Shown piece by piece: positions 36,344 through 47,613 of a stretch of DNA of 58,287 bases. The first letter of the stretch is position 1. The number at the start of each line of letters is the position of its first letter. The stretch is from Fidelibacterota bacterium. Lineage in GTDB: Bacteria > Fidelibacterota > Marinisomatia > Marinisomatales > UBA1611. The stretch is taken from NCBI GenBank assembly GCA_018658715.1, contig JABHUQ010000066.1, positions 1 to 58,287 of the forward strand, given 5' to 3'. The translations under genes and the position numbers were made by a program. The notes under the pieces were generated by a model. That model did not search any database and had not been told where the DNA came from. It saw only the letters and a program-made list of their open reading frames with translations.

Positions 36344-37443
36344 TTGGTAATCTCCAGAATGTTATCTACAATATCGCTTGTTGCATTTGGTTTGCCTAAT
36401 TGACCTGCTGCTTCACTCATTATATTTAATTGACTCTGGTTATTGATGACACCTAGAATAGCTCTTGTGAAATCGCCTTGTGATAGAGATTTTTCAAATA
36501 ATATTTGAGATGCTCCTGAATTAACCATTGCTTGAGCATTTTTAGTTTGATGGTTGCCAGCTGCACCTTCAAATGGAATAAGAATACTTGGTTTTTTACA
36601 TACTGTAATTTCAGCCAAAGTGAGTGCGCCACTTCTGGAAATGATTAAATCTGCAAGAGCATATGCGCCTGCCATATCATTAATAAATGGATAAACACGT
36701 ACATTCTCAGAATCAAATTGTTTATAAGATTCAAATGCTACGTCGCCGGTTTGCCATAATATTTGGATACCAGACTCCAATAGCGAATCAATTGCTTGAA
36801 ACATTTGGGTATTTAAATAAGCCGACCCTTGACTACCACCAAAAAGGAATACTGTTTTTTTATCTTTATTAAGAGAAAATGATTTTAGCGCACTTTCTTT
36901 ATTCCCATTTGCAATACCAGCCCTAACAGGGTTGCCCGTTAAAATGGGTTCTGCTTTTAAAAATTCAACAGAATCCTGGAAAGCTACACAAACAGCTTTT
37001 GCTTTTTGAGCGAACCATCGGGTTGTAATCCCAGGAAATGAATTTTGTTCTTGTAATAAAATTGGGATAGGGTCTTTTTCCCCAGATGCTACATATAAAG
37101 GCAAAGCGCTCGCATAGCCACCAGTTCCAATAACAATTTGGGGTGAAAATTCTCTAATGAGCGATTTAATTTTAATTATGGATTGAATGATGCGACCTGG
37201 TAATAATATATTCCGCCCTAAACTTCTAAAACTCAAGTCTCTTTGAAGTCCGCGGATAGGAACCAATGTATGCCAGACACCCTTTACCGGAAAAACTTTA
37301 GCCTCCATACCAAAAGTTGATCCAACATAATGTACCTCTGCATCTTGGTGTCTAGATTTTATTTCATCTCCAATAGCTAATGCTGGGAATAAATGGCCAC
37401 CTGTTCCACCACCTGCAATCATGATTCGTAATGCATTAGCCAC
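36340..37443 (-). CDS. murG: Lipid II synthase (GlcNAc transferase) MurG
   Basis: Adds GlcNAc to lipid I on the inner face of the membrane. 367 residues. IAGGGTGGHLFPALAIG near the N-terminus, LLQEQNSFPGITTRW, FGGSQGSAYLN and SRSGALTLAEI are diagnostic. The start is GTG, overlapping the ftsW stop by 8 bases (GTGGCTAA). The next in-frame ATG would cut into the first strand and is rejected. Confidence 0.96.
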   Translation of the reverse strand: MANALRIMIAGGGTGGHLFPALAIGDEIKSRHQDAEVHYVGSTFGMEAKVFPVKGVWHTLVPIRGLQRDLSFRSLGRNILLPGRIIQSIIKIKSLIREFSPQIVIGTGGYASALPLYVASGEKDPIPILLQEQNSFPGITTRWFAQKAKAVCVAFQDSVEFLKAEPILTGNPVRAGIANGNKESALKSFSLNKDKKTVFLFGGSQGSAYLNTQMFQAIDSLLESGIQILWQTGDVAFESYKQFDSENVRVYPFINDMAGAYALADLIISRSGALTLAEITVCKKPSILIPFEGAAGNHQTKNAQAMVNSGASQILFEKSLSQGDFTRAILGVINNQSQLNIMSEAAGQLGKPNATSDIVDNILEITK

Positions 37444-38584
37444 TATATGCTGGGCTCCAACCTTTTTTATGGGAAACAGATCGTCTAGCTTGACTGATAT
37501 TCAATAAAATACCAATCATTGCCAGATTAATAACCATTCCAGATCCACCATAACTAATCATAGGCATTGGTAGACCTGTAACGGGAAAAATTCCTGTTAC
37601 TACTGCTGCATTTGTAAATGCGTAAAGAATAATATTAAATGAAATACCAATAGCTAAAAAAACACCAAAAGGATCTGTGCATTGTTTTGCTATTTTAATC
37701 CCTCGGTGAAATATGAATACGAATAGAACTAATACAAGGATTGCTCTAATAAAACCAAGTTCTTCCCCTATAATTGCGAAAATAAAGTCTGTATGCGGGG
37801 TGGGGAGGAAAAGGTTTTTTTCCATACTATTTCCTAGCCCAAGGCCAAACCAACCGCCATTCCCAAGACTAATTAAAGATTGATCTGCTTGATAGTCTGC
37901 TGCTGGATTAGTACCAATTCCAAACCAAGATAAGATTCTCGCTAATCGATATGGTTTAGATAAAAGTACCGGTATAGCAACTAATAAGCCTACAGCCCCT
38001 GAAAATGATAAGTGAGATATTTTGGCGCCTGAAATAAAAATAAGAGCAATTCCAATGAAACCAATCATAGCTGCAGTACTAAAATCTGGTTGAATAACAA
38101 TTAACCCCATTACCAATGAAAGAACGCCTAGGATGGGCAATAATCCAGTTTGGAAATCATGGATTTGAGACCTTTTTTTATCTAAATAATAGGAAGTGTA
38201 AATCAATACGGCAAATCGGGCAATATCTGAAGTCTGTACTGAGAAAGAACCAATATATACCCATCGAGCAGGAGAGTGGTTTCCCTTCAATAAGAATAAA
38301 AATTTGGTTAATACTAATAGGAAAATAGCGCCAATCATTATCCCAGGAGCGAATCGTTTCAAAATTCTATAATCGACAGAGAGTGTGATAAACATAATGA
38401 CTACACCAATTAGTAATCGTTTTAAATGAGCTTCAAGATAAAGCATATTAGTTCGATTATTTGATTCTAATAAAGATATGGGCGAACTAGCACTAAAGAG
38501 CATAATTGTTCCAACACCTGCTAATAGAAGAAGGCAAATAAGTAATGCACGATCATATTTTTTTATAATGACATCTAGATTCAT
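37436..38584 (-). CDS. ftsW: Septal peptidoglycan polymerase FtsW
   Basis: SEDS-family glycosyltransferase working with FtsI. 382 residues and about ten membrane helices. LMLFSASSP near the first helix, the NHSPARWVYIGSFSVQTSD loop, LIVIQPDFSTAAM, and GLPMPMISYGGSGMV are family hallmarks. I chose ATG 38584, which gives ATGA with the murD stop; the open frame extends 9 codons further. Position between murD and murG supports FtsW over RodA. Confidence 0.95.
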   Translation of the reverse strand: MNLDVIIKKYDRALLICLLLLAGVGTIMLFSASSPISLLESNNRTNMLYLEAHLKRLLIGVVIMFITLSVDYRILKRFAPGIMIGAIFLLVLTKFLFLLKGNHSPARWVYIGSFSVQTSDIARFAVLIYTSYYLDKKRSQIHDFQTGLLPILGVLSLVMGLIVIQPDFSTAAMIGFIGIALIFISGAKISHLSFSGAVGLLVAIPVLLSKPYRLARILSWFGIGTNPAADYQADQSLISLGNGGWFGLGLGNSMEKNLFLPTPHTDFIFAIIGEELGFIRAILVLVLFVFIFHRGIKIAKQCTDPFGVFLAIGISFNIILYAFTNAAVVTGIFPVTGLPMPMISYGGSGMVINLAMIGILLNISQARRSVSHKKGWSPAYSG

Positions 38585-39963
38585 TTTACCCATTCCAATT
38601 CTTTTACCCAATTTTTAAACATTTTCCCTCGTTCTTCGAAATGATCAAATTGATCAAAACTGGCACAGCCAGGAGATAATAATACTACATCTCCTGAGCT
38701 GGCCAGGTTTTTAGCTGTCACTACCGCATCCCTGAGATCCAAAATAGATTCAGATCTCACCGCATCCCCAAAAGAATCGGTAATTTCGTGACGAGCTTCT
38801 CCATACGAGATAACCCGTTTCACTTGGTTTACTTTAGTATGTGGAAGGAGATTATGAAAATCAGCCCCTTTATTTCGACCACCAAGGATCAAAATTAAAG
38901 GTTGTTTAAAACTGCTTAATGCAACAATAACAGATTCAAGATTCGTTGCTTTAGAATCATTGATATACGTTACGCCATCAATTTCGGTGACATATTCTAA
39001 ACGGTGTTCGACTCCAGTAAACTCTGAAACCGTTTTTGAAATATGCGATAAAGAAATCCCAAACTCAAACGAGAGGGTAGAGGCAGCTATTATATTTTCA
39101 ATATTATGCTGCCCAGGAATTTTAATTTGGCTCAATCCAATAAATGACTCTTGGTCGGGTCCATAAATTTTTGTTTCATTCATTCGGAATAATCCGGATT
39201 GATGTATCGTGCTAAAGGGAATAACTTTTGATTTATGATTTACAAATGCATGTTGTAATTCAAGATCATTCTGATTGTAAATAACGGTATCATCTTCTGT
39301 TTGATTTTCTGCCATTCTCAATTTGCAATGAATATAATTGTCTAATGTACCATGTCTATCAAGATGATCAGGTGTTATATTCAGGAATAAACTATAATTT
39401 GGATGAAAATGATAGATAGACTCCATTTGGAAGCTAGATATTTCAAGGATATATACTCTTTTAAGGTCTGGATTAATCGTATCAGCCAATACTTCTTGTG
39501 AAAATGGAATACCAACATTTCCACAAATGGTCCCATGGATTGTTTCAGTTTTAAAAATTTTACCTAAGATATTTACTGTTGTAGTTTTTCCGTTTGATCC
39601 TGTAACAGCAATAATCGGAAATTTTGAAAACCAATAAGCAAATTCAATTTCACCAACAACTGGAATTCCACATTTGATTGCTTTTAAAATAACTCGGCTA
39701 TCTTTTGGAACTCCTGGTGATATCACCAATAAATCTGCATTATAAATACGATCTGAATGACCACCTTCTTCTCCTGAGATATTTAATAATTTCAATTCAT
39801 TTAGAGTATGGCGATTTAATTCAGATGAACTAGCATCACTAATAAAAACCTGTGCGCCATGATGCTGAGCCAATTTAGCAGCTGCGATACCACTTCGGCC
39901 AAGCCCTATAATGGATATAGCTTTTCCTGAAATATTAATATTATTTTTATTTTGGATATCCAT
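38581..39963 (-). CDS. murD: UDP-N-acetylmuramoylalanine--D-glutamate ligase
   Basis: Adds D-Glu to UDP-MurNAc-L-Ala. 460 residues. N-terminal ISIIGLGRSGIAAAKL, P-loop VTGSNGKTTTVNIL, NITPDHLDRH and YINDSKATN mark the family. The ATG follows the mraY stop with no gap. Confidence 0.96.
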   Translation of the reverse strand: MDIQNKNNINISGKAISIIGLGRSGIAAAKLAQHHGAQVFISDASSSELNRHTLNELKLLNISGEEGGHSDRIYNADLLVISPGVPKDSRVILKAIKCGIPVVGEIEFAYWFSKFPIIAVTGSNGKTTTVNILGKIFKTETIHGTICGNVGIPFSQEVLADTINPDLKRVYILEISSFQMESIYHFHPNYSLFLNITPDHLDRHGTLDNYIHCKLRMAENQTEDDTVIYNQNDLELQHAFVNHKSKVIPFSTIHQSGLFRMNETKIYGPDQESFIGLSQIKIPGQHNIENIIAASTLSFEFGISLSHISKTVSEFTGVEHRLEYVTEIDGVTYINDSKATNLESVIVALSSFKQPLILILGGRNKGADFHNLLPHTKVNQVKRVISYGEARHEITDSFGDAVRSESILDLRDAVVTAKNLASSGDVVLLSPGCASFDQFDHFEERGKMFKNWVKELEWVK

Positions 39964-41067
39964 CTAACGAATCTTAAATGTGGTTAAAGAAAAAAGAGCT
40001 AACAAAAGGCCAATAATCCAAAATCGAATGACAACTTTAGATTCAGGCCAACCAGATAATTCAAAATGATGATGGATAGGTGCCATTTTAAAAAGTCGTT
40101 TCCCTTCAGGATATTTGGATTTTGTCCATCGAAAATACCCAACCTGTAAAATGACAGATACCGCCTCCCAAACGAAAACGCCTCCGATAATAAATAATAA
40201 TAATTCTTTCTTTAATAGTACGGCGAGTGTCCCCAATGCTGCACCAGATGAAAGGGAACCAGTGTCTCCCATAAATATATCCGCAGGGTTTGCATTAAAC
40301 CATAAATACCCCAAGCAAGCACCAGCCATTGCTGACGCAAATACTGTTAATTCACCAGCTCCGGGTAAGTATAAAATATTTAAATAATCTGAAAAATCAA
40401 CACGCCCAGAAATATATGCAACAGCAGCAAAAACAGTAAATGCTATAGCTAAAAGTCCAGCAGCAAGTCCGTCTAAACCATCTGTTAAGTTGACGGCATT
40501 AGACGTTCCTGTTATAACTAGGATTACAATTAACGGATACATTAAACCAAAGTCAATTTCAAAATTCTTAAAAAATGGAATGGATGTTTTTGATGCGATA
40601 TGGGCAAACTCGGGTGTATTTAATATCCAAAAACTGACAATAATACCTAATATTATTTGTCCTGCCATTTTATATCGAGCAATGAGTCCTGCTTTCGATT
40701 TTTTAATCACTTTTAAGTAATCATCAAGAAATCCAAATACTCCCATCCATAAAGTGGATATAATAATAATTTGAATGAATGTGTTACTTAAATCTCCAAA
40801 AAGAAAGGTTGGTATAAGTACAGCACTTAAAATAAGAAGCCCACCCATTGTAGGTGTTCCTTTTTTCTTTAAATGACTATCGGGCCCTGTTTGGCGAATC
40901 TCTTCACCAATTTGATGACTTTGTAGTATGTGGATAATCCAGGGCCCAATAATAAAGCTTATGACTAATGCAGTAATAGCTGCTGATGCAGAACGAAAAG
41001 TGATGTATTCAAATACATTTAAAAATGAAAATGATTCTTTAACAGATGTTAGGAGTTGGTATAACAT
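39964..41067 (-). CDS. mraY: Phospho-MurNAc-pentapeptide translocase
   Basis: Loads the precursor onto undecaprenyl phosphate to form lipid I. 367 residues and about ten membrane helices. KKGTPTMGG, the Asp pair in GFLDDYLKV, NAVNLTDGLDGLA, ANPADIFMGDTGSL, and MAPIHHHFELSGW with its His cluster are all intact. The start overlaps the murF stop by one base. Confidence 0.98.
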   Translation of the reverse strand: MLYQLLTSVKESFSFLNVFEYITFRSASAAITALVISFIIGPWIIHILQSHQIGEEIRQTGPDSHLKKKGTPTMGGLLILSAVLIPTFLFGDLSNTFIQIIIISTLWMGVFGFLDDYLKVIKKSKAGLIARYKMAGQIILGIIVSFWILNTPEFAHIASKTSIPFFKNFEIDFGLMYPLIVILVITGTSNAVNLTDGLDGLAAGLLAIAFTVFAAVAYISGRVDFSDYLNILYLPGAGELTVFASAMAGACLGYLWFNANPADIFMGDTGSLSSGAALGTLAVLLKKELLLFIIGGVFVWEAVSVILQVGYFRWTKSKYPEGKRLFKMAPIHHHFELSGWPESKVVIRFWIIGLLLALFSLTTFKIR

Positions 41068-42407
41068 TAGCTTTGGAATACTCCCGAAATAATTTTTTCC
41101 ATTGCCATTCCACGAGAACCTTTGATTAAAATTTTATCCCCTGATTGTAATCCTTTTTTCAAAGCATCAATAAGTGATTCTTTTGCTTCAAAATGTTGGT
41201 GAAAGCCACGTGTAATAGCTTGATCTGTATAAATAGTTTCATCACCAACCGTATAAACTGCATCTAATCCAATTTTTGTGCATTTCTGCCCAATCTTCTC
41301 ATGCTGTCGTTGTGAACTTTCTCCAAGTTCGAACATATCACCAAAAACGAATATTCGTCTTCCATTTCCACTGAATGCTTTTAAATAATCCAATGCAGCT
41401 AAACTTGAAGATAAATTTGCATTATAAGTATCATCTATAACGGTAATATCATTGAATTGTTTTACTTGGCATCGACCAGCAGGGGGCGTAAATGTATGAA
41501 TCTTTTTACGAAGTGTGTCCCAGCTAATCCCCAATGTAATAGCAATGGATGCTGCTGAAATCATATTTTTAATAAAGGAGAAATTTTGAGATTCAGTCTG
41601 AACTTCTTCAGCATCGATCGTGAGTGTTAAATTACCATTCTGTTCTTCATGTATATCAACAGGGTAGTCACAATCCGCCGTAAGACCAAATGAAACAACT
41701 TCCCCATATGTAGGGATAGATTGTACTTTTTCATCAGCTAAGTTGACAAATGAAATCCCATTTTTAAGAGATGTAAATAATGCCCCCTTTGTTTGAGCGA
41801 TCACTTCAATACTTCCAAATCCAGCTAGATGTGCAGGAGCTATATTTGTAATGAGTCCGTGCGTTGGTTCTGCAATTTCACATAAATATGCAATATCTCC
41901 AGGTTGATTAGCACCCATTTCTAATATTGAAATGCTATGGGTTCCATTTAGCGTTAAAAGGGTGAGGGGAAGTCCAATAGATGTATTGAAATTCCCCTGC
42001 GTGGCGTGCACTTTAAAATTTGACTCTAATATATGAGATAATAATTCTTTTGTAGATGTTTTTCCATTAGACCCAGTGATACCAATAATGGGTATATCAA
42101 ATTGTCGTCTCCAATGCCGAGCAATTCGCCCAATTGTCTTTAGAGGGTCTCCCACAACAATTTGTTGCATTTTTGAAATTGATTGATCTGAGTTACTAAC
42201 TAATGCTGCCGTTGCGCCTAAGTTATTTACTGTTTCAAGGAAACGATGGCCATCAACTCGTTCACCCGCTAAAGCAATATATAAATCACCTTCTTGGCAT
42301 TCTCGGCTATCTGTTACAATACCTCGTACAGGAGTTTTTAGGAATTTCCCAGTAATTTTAGAAAATATTTGGCCAAATTGCTCGGGGCTTTTTATATCTA
42401 TTCTCAT
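41067..42407 (-). CDS. murF: UDP-MurNAc-tripeptide--D-Ala-D-Ala ligase
   Basis: Adds D-Ala-D-Ala to complete the pentapeptide. 446 residues. P-loop [37 protein letters not shown] and DTYNANLSS are typical. D-Ala-D-Ala ligase (ddl), which makes its substrate, is not in this cluster. ATGA overlap with murE. Confidence 0.96.
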   Translation of the reverse strand: MRIDIKSPEQFGQIFSKITGKFLKTPVRGIVTDSRECQEGDLYIALAGERVDGHRFLETVNNLGATAALVSNSDQSISKMQQIVVGDPLKTIGRIARHWRRQFDIPIIGITGSNGKTSTKELLSHILESNFKVHATQGNFNTSIGLPLTLLTLNGTHSISILEMGANQPGDIAYLCEIAEPTHGLITNIAPAHLAGFGSIEVIAQTKGALFTSLKNGISFVNLADEKVQSIPTYGEVVSFGLTADCDYPVDIHEEQNGNLTLTIDAEEVQTESQNFSFIKNMISAASIAITLGISWDTLRKKIHTFTPPAGRCQVKQFNDITVIDDTYNANLSSSLAALDYLKAFSGNGRRIFVFGDMFELGESSQRQHEKIGQKCTKIGLDAVYTVGDETIYTDQAITRGFHQHFEAKESLIDALKKGLQSGDKILIKGSRGMAMEKIISGVFQS

Positions 42408-43855
42408 CGATAGTTCTCAATTATTTCTAAATCGGAATAAGAAATTTTGATCCCATTTATGTCCTGATAATTTTCCCGACCTTTTCCTAAGACTACTGTT
42501 ACATCTCCCGCCTTCAAGCGATTTAATGCATCTTTCAAGCCAGATGACCGATCTTGATATGCGGTAAAATGATCACTCAAAAACCCTGAAACAATTTCGT
42601 TTAATATTTGATTAGGATTTTCAGTACGTGGATTGTCTGGTGTTACAAAACAATGGTCACTGTATTTTTCAGCAATTCTTGCCATTTCGGGGCGTTTTGA
42701 TTTGTCTCTGTCACCTCCTGCTCCAAATACAGTAAAAATACTTTTCCCTACAGGTACAATCTCTTGAATCGTCGATAATACCTTTTCATAAGCATCAGTT
42801 GTATGAGCATAATCAATTATAACGACACCACCTTTCCGCAAAGTGATGGTTTCCATGCGACCGGCTACACTTTTCAATCGTGTAATACCATTAGAAACAT
42901 TATTTGGTTCAACTCCGAGTGCATGGGCTGCCGAAACGGCGAGTAAAATATTTTCTTGGTTGAAAGATCCAATAAGAGATGATTTGATTGAGTATTCTTG
43001 AGTACCTGCCATGACAATGCCTTCAATACCATCTAACTCAGATGAAGCTTGAGTAAAATGAATATCTTTTTCTTCATGACGAGAAACAGTTAAGGTAGGA
43101 GCAGACGAAATTTCTAATAATCTTTTTCCACTAGATTCATCAACATTTATAATAGATGTTGCATCTAAACCCAGCATTGAAAACAATTTTGATTTCGCTA
43201 AAAAATAATCTTCCATCGTATGATGGTAATCCAAGTGTTCTGGAGTAAGATTTGAAAATATAGCAATATTAAATTGAACATCTGCTACACGGTATTGAGA
43301 TAACGCATGCGATGATACTTCCATTACAACATGAGAGAAACCTGCGTCAACAAGAGATCGGAATGTTTGATGCAGGGTAATGGAGTCGGACGTTGTTAAA
43401 TTATTTTCTTTGGGAAAACCATCGGCAATTAGTCCAAGGGTTCCCATTTGTGCAGTTTGGATACCAGCTTCAATTAAAATAGACGTAAGGATAGATGCGA
43501 TGGTTGTTTTTCCATTCGTTCCAGTTATGCCAATAATCGTTAATTCTTTACTCGGTTGTCCATAATATAAATCAGCCAATACTGATGCAGCTCTTCGTGG
43601 GTTTGCTACTTTAACCTGCGGAACTGATAATGACCCTAAATCGCGTCCATTTGATACAATCGCGGATGCACCCTTTTCAATGGCGTCATGAACAAAATCA
43701 TGTCCATCTAAATGAGTTCCAGGGATAGCAATAAATAAGTCCCCCGGCACAACGGTGTTTGAGTTGATTTTTATACCAGTAACAGGAACGTTTGGCCAGT
43801 TATTGAGTTCAGTTGGAACGAGTTGATCTATAAGTGTATGAAGTGATTGATTCAT
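42404..43855 (-). CDS. murE: UDP-MurNAc-L-Ala-D-Glu--meso-2,6-diaminopimelate ligase
   Basis: Adds the third stem-peptide residue. 483 residues. P-loop [25 protein letters not shown] and [14 protein letters not shown] are present. DNPR at 407-410 is the recognised determinant for meso-DAP over lysine, so the wall is DAP-type, as expected for a Gram-negative. ATGA overlap with ftsI. Confidence 0.97.
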   Translation of the reverse strand: MNQSLHTLIDQLVPTELNNWPNVPVTGIKINSNTVVPGDLFIAIPGTHLDGHDFVHDAIEKGASAIVSNGRDLGSLSVPQVKVANPRRAASVLADLYYGQPSKELTIIGITGTNGKTTIASILTSILIEAGIQTAQMGTLGLIADGFPKENNLTTSDSITLHQTFRSLVDAGFSHVVMEVSSHALSQYRVADVQFNIAIFSNLTPEHLDYHHTMEDYFLAKSKLFSMLGLDATSIINVDESSGKRLLEISSAPTLTVSRHEEKDIHFTQASSELDGIEGIVMAGTQEYSIKSSLIGSFNQENILLAVSAAHALGVEPNNVSNGITRLKSVAGRMETITLRKGGVVIIDYAHTTDAYEKVLSTIQEIVPVGKSIFTVFGAGGDRDKSKRPEMARIAEKYSDHCFVTPDNPRTENPNQILNEIVSGFLSDHFTAYQDRSSGLKDALNRLKAGDVTVVLGKGRENYQDINGIKISYSDLEIIENYR

Positions 43856-45828
43856 TTTAATCCTACTCTACATACGGTACCAGATGATATATAAGTTCCA
43901 GGACTTGGGCTTTGCCATACAACACTTCCTGATCCAGTTAATTTATATTTCAAATTAGATTCACGAAGTGTTGTCATTGCCTTTCGCATACTCATACCCC
44001 GCAATTCTGGCATGACATATTTCATAACACTTTTTGTGGACAATGATATAGGGAGGCTTGACGCATTCTCCACAACCAATTTTTTTGAATCAACAAGAAT
44101 TACATCAACCTTATCTTTCGGATGGACGTAATGCTTTTTAGATGGAGGCGTAATTTTATCATCCATACTGATTACACGGGTCATGACTCGATTAAATATT
44201 TTCGCAGCCCCAATTCCACCCCAGTGATATCCTGCTTTAGGTTCATCAAGGACAAAAACGCCTAATAATTGAGGATTATCTGCTGGAAGGAATCCTACGA
44301 AATTTGATATAAACTTTGAATCAGAATATTTCCCATCTATATACTTTTGTGCTGTTCCTGTTTTACCTGCAACATTCCACCCCGAAATTTCTGCTCCAGT
44401 ACCAGTACCTGTTTTTACAACTCTACATAACATATTTGTAATTTCAGACATTGTCTTACCTGTGGCTACTTTCCGCGTTATTTCAGGATTTTCTTTCCGA
44501 AGTATTTCTCCATCGGGGCTCATTATTTGACGTGTGATTTTAGGAACAACTAAAAAACCACCATTAGCAATAGAAGAATATGCAGAAGCTAATTGAAGGG
44601 CAGTGACTCCCACTTCATGCCCCATGGAAATTTGACCAAGTGATATATGGCTCCAACGATCAATGGGTTTCAATGTACCTGATGACTCACCTTTAAATGA
44701 AATTCTAGTTTGAGAACCAAAACCAAATTCGCGAGAATATTTATATAATTCTTCCTGCCCAAGCCGTTCTGCAATTTTAATGATTCCAATATTGCTTGAG
44801 TGTTCAATGACTTGTGGAAAAGTCAGTAGTCCATATTCTTCATGGTCACGAATTGGAATATTCTTATACATAAAGGATCCGTTTTCGCAATTAAACTCTT
44901 CTGTTAAATCAACAACCTTTTGTTCAAAGGCTGCGACCGCAGGAACAACTTTGTATGTTGAGCCTGGTTCAAACTGGTCAGTTAAAGCACGATTCCTGTG
45001 AAAATCAGCTGGTGATTCTGAAGACTGATTATTGTTAAAACCAGGTTCAGTTGCCATGGCAAGTATTTCACCTGTTTGAGGGTCCATAATAATGCCAGTT
45101 GCAGTTTTAGCGCCTGTTTCCTTAAGTCTACGATTTAACTCTTCTTGCAATATAGACTGGTATTCAAGATCCAATGTTAATTGAATATCATTTCCATCTT
45201 GCTCAGGCGTATAAGGAAGATTAGGTGAAAATTGTGTTTTTCCATTCCCATATTTTGACTTTATAATGCTCCCTGATTGACCTTTCAATTCCTGGTTAAA
45301 ATCTTTTTCTAATCCAGAAATACCATCATCATCAACACTGGTATAACCAAGAACTTGAGATGCCATCGTTTCATGAGGATAGTATCGTCTATATTCTCGC
45401 TTAATTTTGAATCCCTTTATTTGAGTGGCAATCAGTGTGCCCACAACATCCCGACTCAAGTTCCGCTCTAAATAGACAAATTTTCCTTTTCTATTTAATT
45501 TAGTTAAATAATAATCAATACCTTTCCCAGTTCGATTATGAATAAGTTCTGCAAGCTCCTTTTTATTCTGAACTTTTTGGGGATTGGCTTCTAATGTGTA
45601 GTGTATAATATTTCGAGTTAAGGGGCGACCGTCTCTATCATATATATTCCCACGATTTGCTGGAATAGTTTTTTCTATTAATCCTTGCTTTAAGCCTATC
45701 TTATGATATTCTTTACCATTTAATACCATTATATCGAATAAGCGGAAAGATAATCCAGCCCAGCTTATAAGCACAATGCTTGAAATCACTGTTACTCGAT
45801 TTCGATATTTCAGGTATGTTTTTGTCAT
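43852..45828 (-). CDS. ftsI: Septal transpeptidase (FtsI/PBP2-type) with C-terminal PASTA domain
   Basis: Cross-links septal peptidoglycan. 658 residues. One membrane helix near 13-35, then the dimerisation domain with [12 protein letters not shown]. The transpeptidase motifs are S290-x-x-K293 (GSTYK), S344-S-N346 and K489-T-G. A single PASTA domain occupies about 597-658. A terminal PASTA on the division PBP is usual in Firmicutes and is also seen in some Gram-negative FCB lineages. ATGA overlap with ftsL. Confidence 0.95.
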   Translation of the reverse strand: MTKTYLKYRNRVTVISSIVLISWAGLSFRLFDIMVLNGKEYHKIGLKQGLIEKTIPANRGNIYDRDGRPLTRNIIHYTLEANPQKVQNKKELAELIHNRTGKGIDYYLTKLNRKGKFVYLERNLSRDVVGTLIATQIKGFKIKREYRRYYPHETMASQVLGYTSVDDDGISGLEKDFNQELKGQSGSIIKSKYGNGKTQFSPNLPYTPEQDGNDIQLTLDLEYQSILQEELNRRLKETGAKTATGIIMDPQTGEILAMATEPGFNNNQSSESPADFHRNRALTDQFEPGSTYKVVPAVAAFEQKVVDLTEEFNCENGSFMYKNIPIRDHEEYGLLTFPQVIEHSSNIGIIKIAERLGQEELYKYSREFGFGSQTRISFKGESSGTLKPIDRWSHISLGQISMGHEVGVTALQLASAYSSIANGGFLVVPKITRQIMSPDGEILRKENPEITRKVATGKTMSEITNMLCRVVKTGTGTGAEISGWNVAGKTGTAQKYIDGKYSDSKFISNFVGFLPADNPQLLGVFVLDEPKAGYHWGGIGAAKIFNRVMTRVISMDDKITPPSKKHYVHPKDKVDVILVDSKKLVVENASSLPISLSTKSVMKYVMPELRGMSMRKAMTTLRESNLKYKLTGSGSVVWQSPSPGTYISSGTVCRVGLK

Positions 45829-46148
45829 AGGGTGTTGAGCATGCCTGCATTTAATTCTATGGATAATGTTTCTGGGTGTGCTACAACCATCCCGAGCTGA
45901 TCAGTCGCTTTTTTTGCAATCACATCAGGGCGTGATAGCATTTCAATTTTGCTTTTAAGTTCCTCAATTTCATTTGAAATTTCAGAAACAGTTGAATTTT
46001 GGATTTCAATAGCTAATAATGATTCATCTATTTCAGTGTAAACCCAAAGATAAATAATAAGACAACCGATTACGGCAATTGTCGAAACAAAGAATAAGGT
46101 TGTTTGCCATAGCTCACTTTGTTTTTTAGATTTCTTTCGACGAGCCAT
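45825..46148 (-). CDS. ftsL: FtsL-like cell division protein
   Basis: 107 residues: a basic N-terminus (ARRKKSKKQ), one membrane helix near 17-36, then a coiled coil (SEISNEIEELKSKIEML) and a short tail. The sequence is divergent, so the call rests on this layout and on its place between rsmH and ftsI, where FtsL is found in most bacteria. TAATG overlap with rsmH. Confidence 0.85.
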   Translation of the reverse strand: MARRKKSKKQSELWQTTLFFVSTIAVIGCLIIYLWVYTEIDESLLAIEIQNSTVSEISNEIEELKSKIEMLSRPDVIAKKATDQLGMVVAHPETLSIELNAGMLNTL

Positions 46149-47047
46149 TATATAATCCTTTCTGCAGCACGTAATTTTGCACTTCTTGACCTAGGGTTTA
46201 TTTGTATTTCTTCGTCACTAGCCATAACTGGTTTTTTTGTTAGCACCTTTAGCTCCCCAGCTTGCTTAAGTGACTTAAAAGCATGTTTTACCATACGATC
46301 TTCAAGGGAGTGATAACTCATAATAACAATCCTACCACCAATTAATAATGAATCCATAAAAGACGACAAAAAAGAATCCAGTTTTTCCAATTCTTGGTTT
46401 ACTGCAATTCGAAATGCTTGAAACACTCTAGCTAATGTTTTATTTCTATGCTGAGGTGGCGTTGCTGTCCGAATAGCTTCATAGAGTTCATCCACAGTAG
46501 AAATAGGTCTTTTATTGGTAATAGATTTCGCGATGCGTCGTGAGAGTCTTTCTTCGCCATATTCATAAATAATATTAGCTATTTCTTCTTCGGAGCTATG
46601 GTTTATTAAGGAAGTAGCATCAAGATCAGATTGTTGGTCAAACCTCATATCAAGTGGGCCACTCTTAGAGAAAGCAAACCCACGAGAAGCATCATCGAGC
46701 TGCATGGAAGAAAGGCCCAAGTCTAATAAAAACCCGTTCACGCTTGACATTCCTTTAGAATGAAGGAATGATGGGAAAGTATGATAGGACGCACAGGCGA
46801 GATTGATCCGAGACGGAGAGGCAGAAAGTGTATTCTTGGCAAGATCCAAGGCCTCATTGTCTCGATCAAAACCAACGAGAGTTCCTGTGGGAGAAAGTTG
46901 GTTGAGTATGTGCTTGGAATGACCGCCCGCTCCCACGGTTCCATCCACATAAATTCCATTTGGATTGATATTGAGGTATTGTAATACCTCGTTGACCATA
47001 ACAGGGATATGCGGTAATTGCGTGTCCCGAGATGGTGATGATTTCAT
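46148..47047 (-). CDS. rsmH: 16S rRNA (cytosine-1402-N4) methyltransferase
   Basis: Methylates C1402 of 16S rRNA with SAM. 299 residues. HIPVMVNEVLQYL, the SAM loop VDGTVGAGGHSKHIL, LLDLGLSSMQLDDASRGF, ALARVFQAFRIAVN-type segment and YHSLEDRMVK are characteristic. It overlaps mraZ as TAATG and is second in the cluster. Confidence 0.97.
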   Translation of the reverse strand: MKSSPSRDTQLPHIPVMVNEVLQYLNINPNGIYVDGTVGAGGHSKHILNQLSPTGTLVGFDRDNEALDLAKNTLSASPSRINLACASYHTFPSFLHSKGMSSVNGFLLDLGLSSMQLDDASRGFAFSKSGPLDMRFDQQSDLDATSLINHSSEEEIANIIYEYGEERLSRRIAKSITNKRPISTVDELYEAIRTATPPQHRNKTLARVFQAFRIAVNQELEKLDSFLSSFMDSLLIGGRIVIMSYHSLEDRMVKHAFKSLKQAGELKVLTKKPVMASDEEIQINPRSRSAKLRAAERII

Positions 47048-47511
47048 TAGAGAATAATTTTGCCAGCCAGATCATCGTATGCATTCGAATCTAGGTTGAG
47101 ATTGTTTTGATCATTTTCAGTTAAATAATCAGGGTTCCAAATTTCAATTTTATTAATCATGCCAATAATAGTGGCTTCCTTTTCGATGCCAGCGTATTCA
47201 AGCAGGGACAAAGGAAGAGTAATACGTCCCTGCTTATCATATGTGGAAGAGGAAGCATGTCGCGTTTGATTGCGGATAAAAGTTCTATTTATTCCAGATA
47301 CTGATGACAGATTGCTGAGTTCAGTTTCCATATCCATCCATATGATGGCTGGGATAACATAGATACACCGGTCAAAACCACGAGTTGTAAAAAAGGTCCC
47401 TTCATTTTCAACTGATAGGGCTTGCCTGAATCTGGCAGGAATATTGACGCGACCTTTCGCATCAATGGAATAGGCGTATTCGCCAATGAATCTGTTTGCA
47501 CTTAAAGTCAT
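47047..47511 (-). CDS. mraZ: Transcriptional regulator MraZ
   Basis: DNA-binding regulator of its own dcw operon, of AbrB/SpoVT-like fold. 154 residues with two tandem copies of the family motif: D17-A-K-G-R21 followed by VNIP, and D92-K-Q-G-R96 followed by ITLP. It is the first gene of the cluster. The promoter region directly upstream has TGGGT boxes with the 10-base period known for MraZ operators, so autoregulation is likely. Confidence 0.96.
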   Translation of the reverse strand: MTLSANRFIGEYAYSIDAKGRVNIPARFRQALSVENEGTFFTTRGFDRCIYVIPAIIWMDMETELSNLSSVSGINRTFIRNQTRHASSSTYDKQGRITLPLSLLEYAGIEKEATIIGMINKIEIWNPDYLTENDQNNLNLDSNAYDDLAGKIIL

Positions 47512-47529
47512 TGTTTAAAAGGGATAATT

Positions 47530-47544
47530 ACCCACAACTACCCA
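47530..47544 (-). promoter_or_regulatory. Proximal MraZ box pair (TGGGT-N5-TGGGT) at the mraZ transcription start
   Basis: On the minus strand TGGGT (47544-47540) and TGGGT (47534-47530) are separated by five bases, the spacing described for MraZ operators (TGGGN repeats). They begin 3 bases after the -10 and so cover the expected start site, which fits repression by MraZ. Confidence 0.85.
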
Positions 47545-47546
47545 CT

Positions 47547-47575
47547 ATCTTACTTATTAGAAGGAATAATGTCAA
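47547..47575 (-). promoter_or_regulatory. Promoter of the dcw cluster
   Basis: On the minus strand a perfect -35 TTGACA (47575-47570) is followed 17 bases later by TAAGAT (47552-47547), matching TATAAT at four of six positions. The expected start is near 47540, about 29 bases before the mraZ ATG. Confidence 0.75.
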
Positions 47576-47613
47576 TAATTATTAATAAATATTTTAATAT
47601 AAATGCTGGAAGT

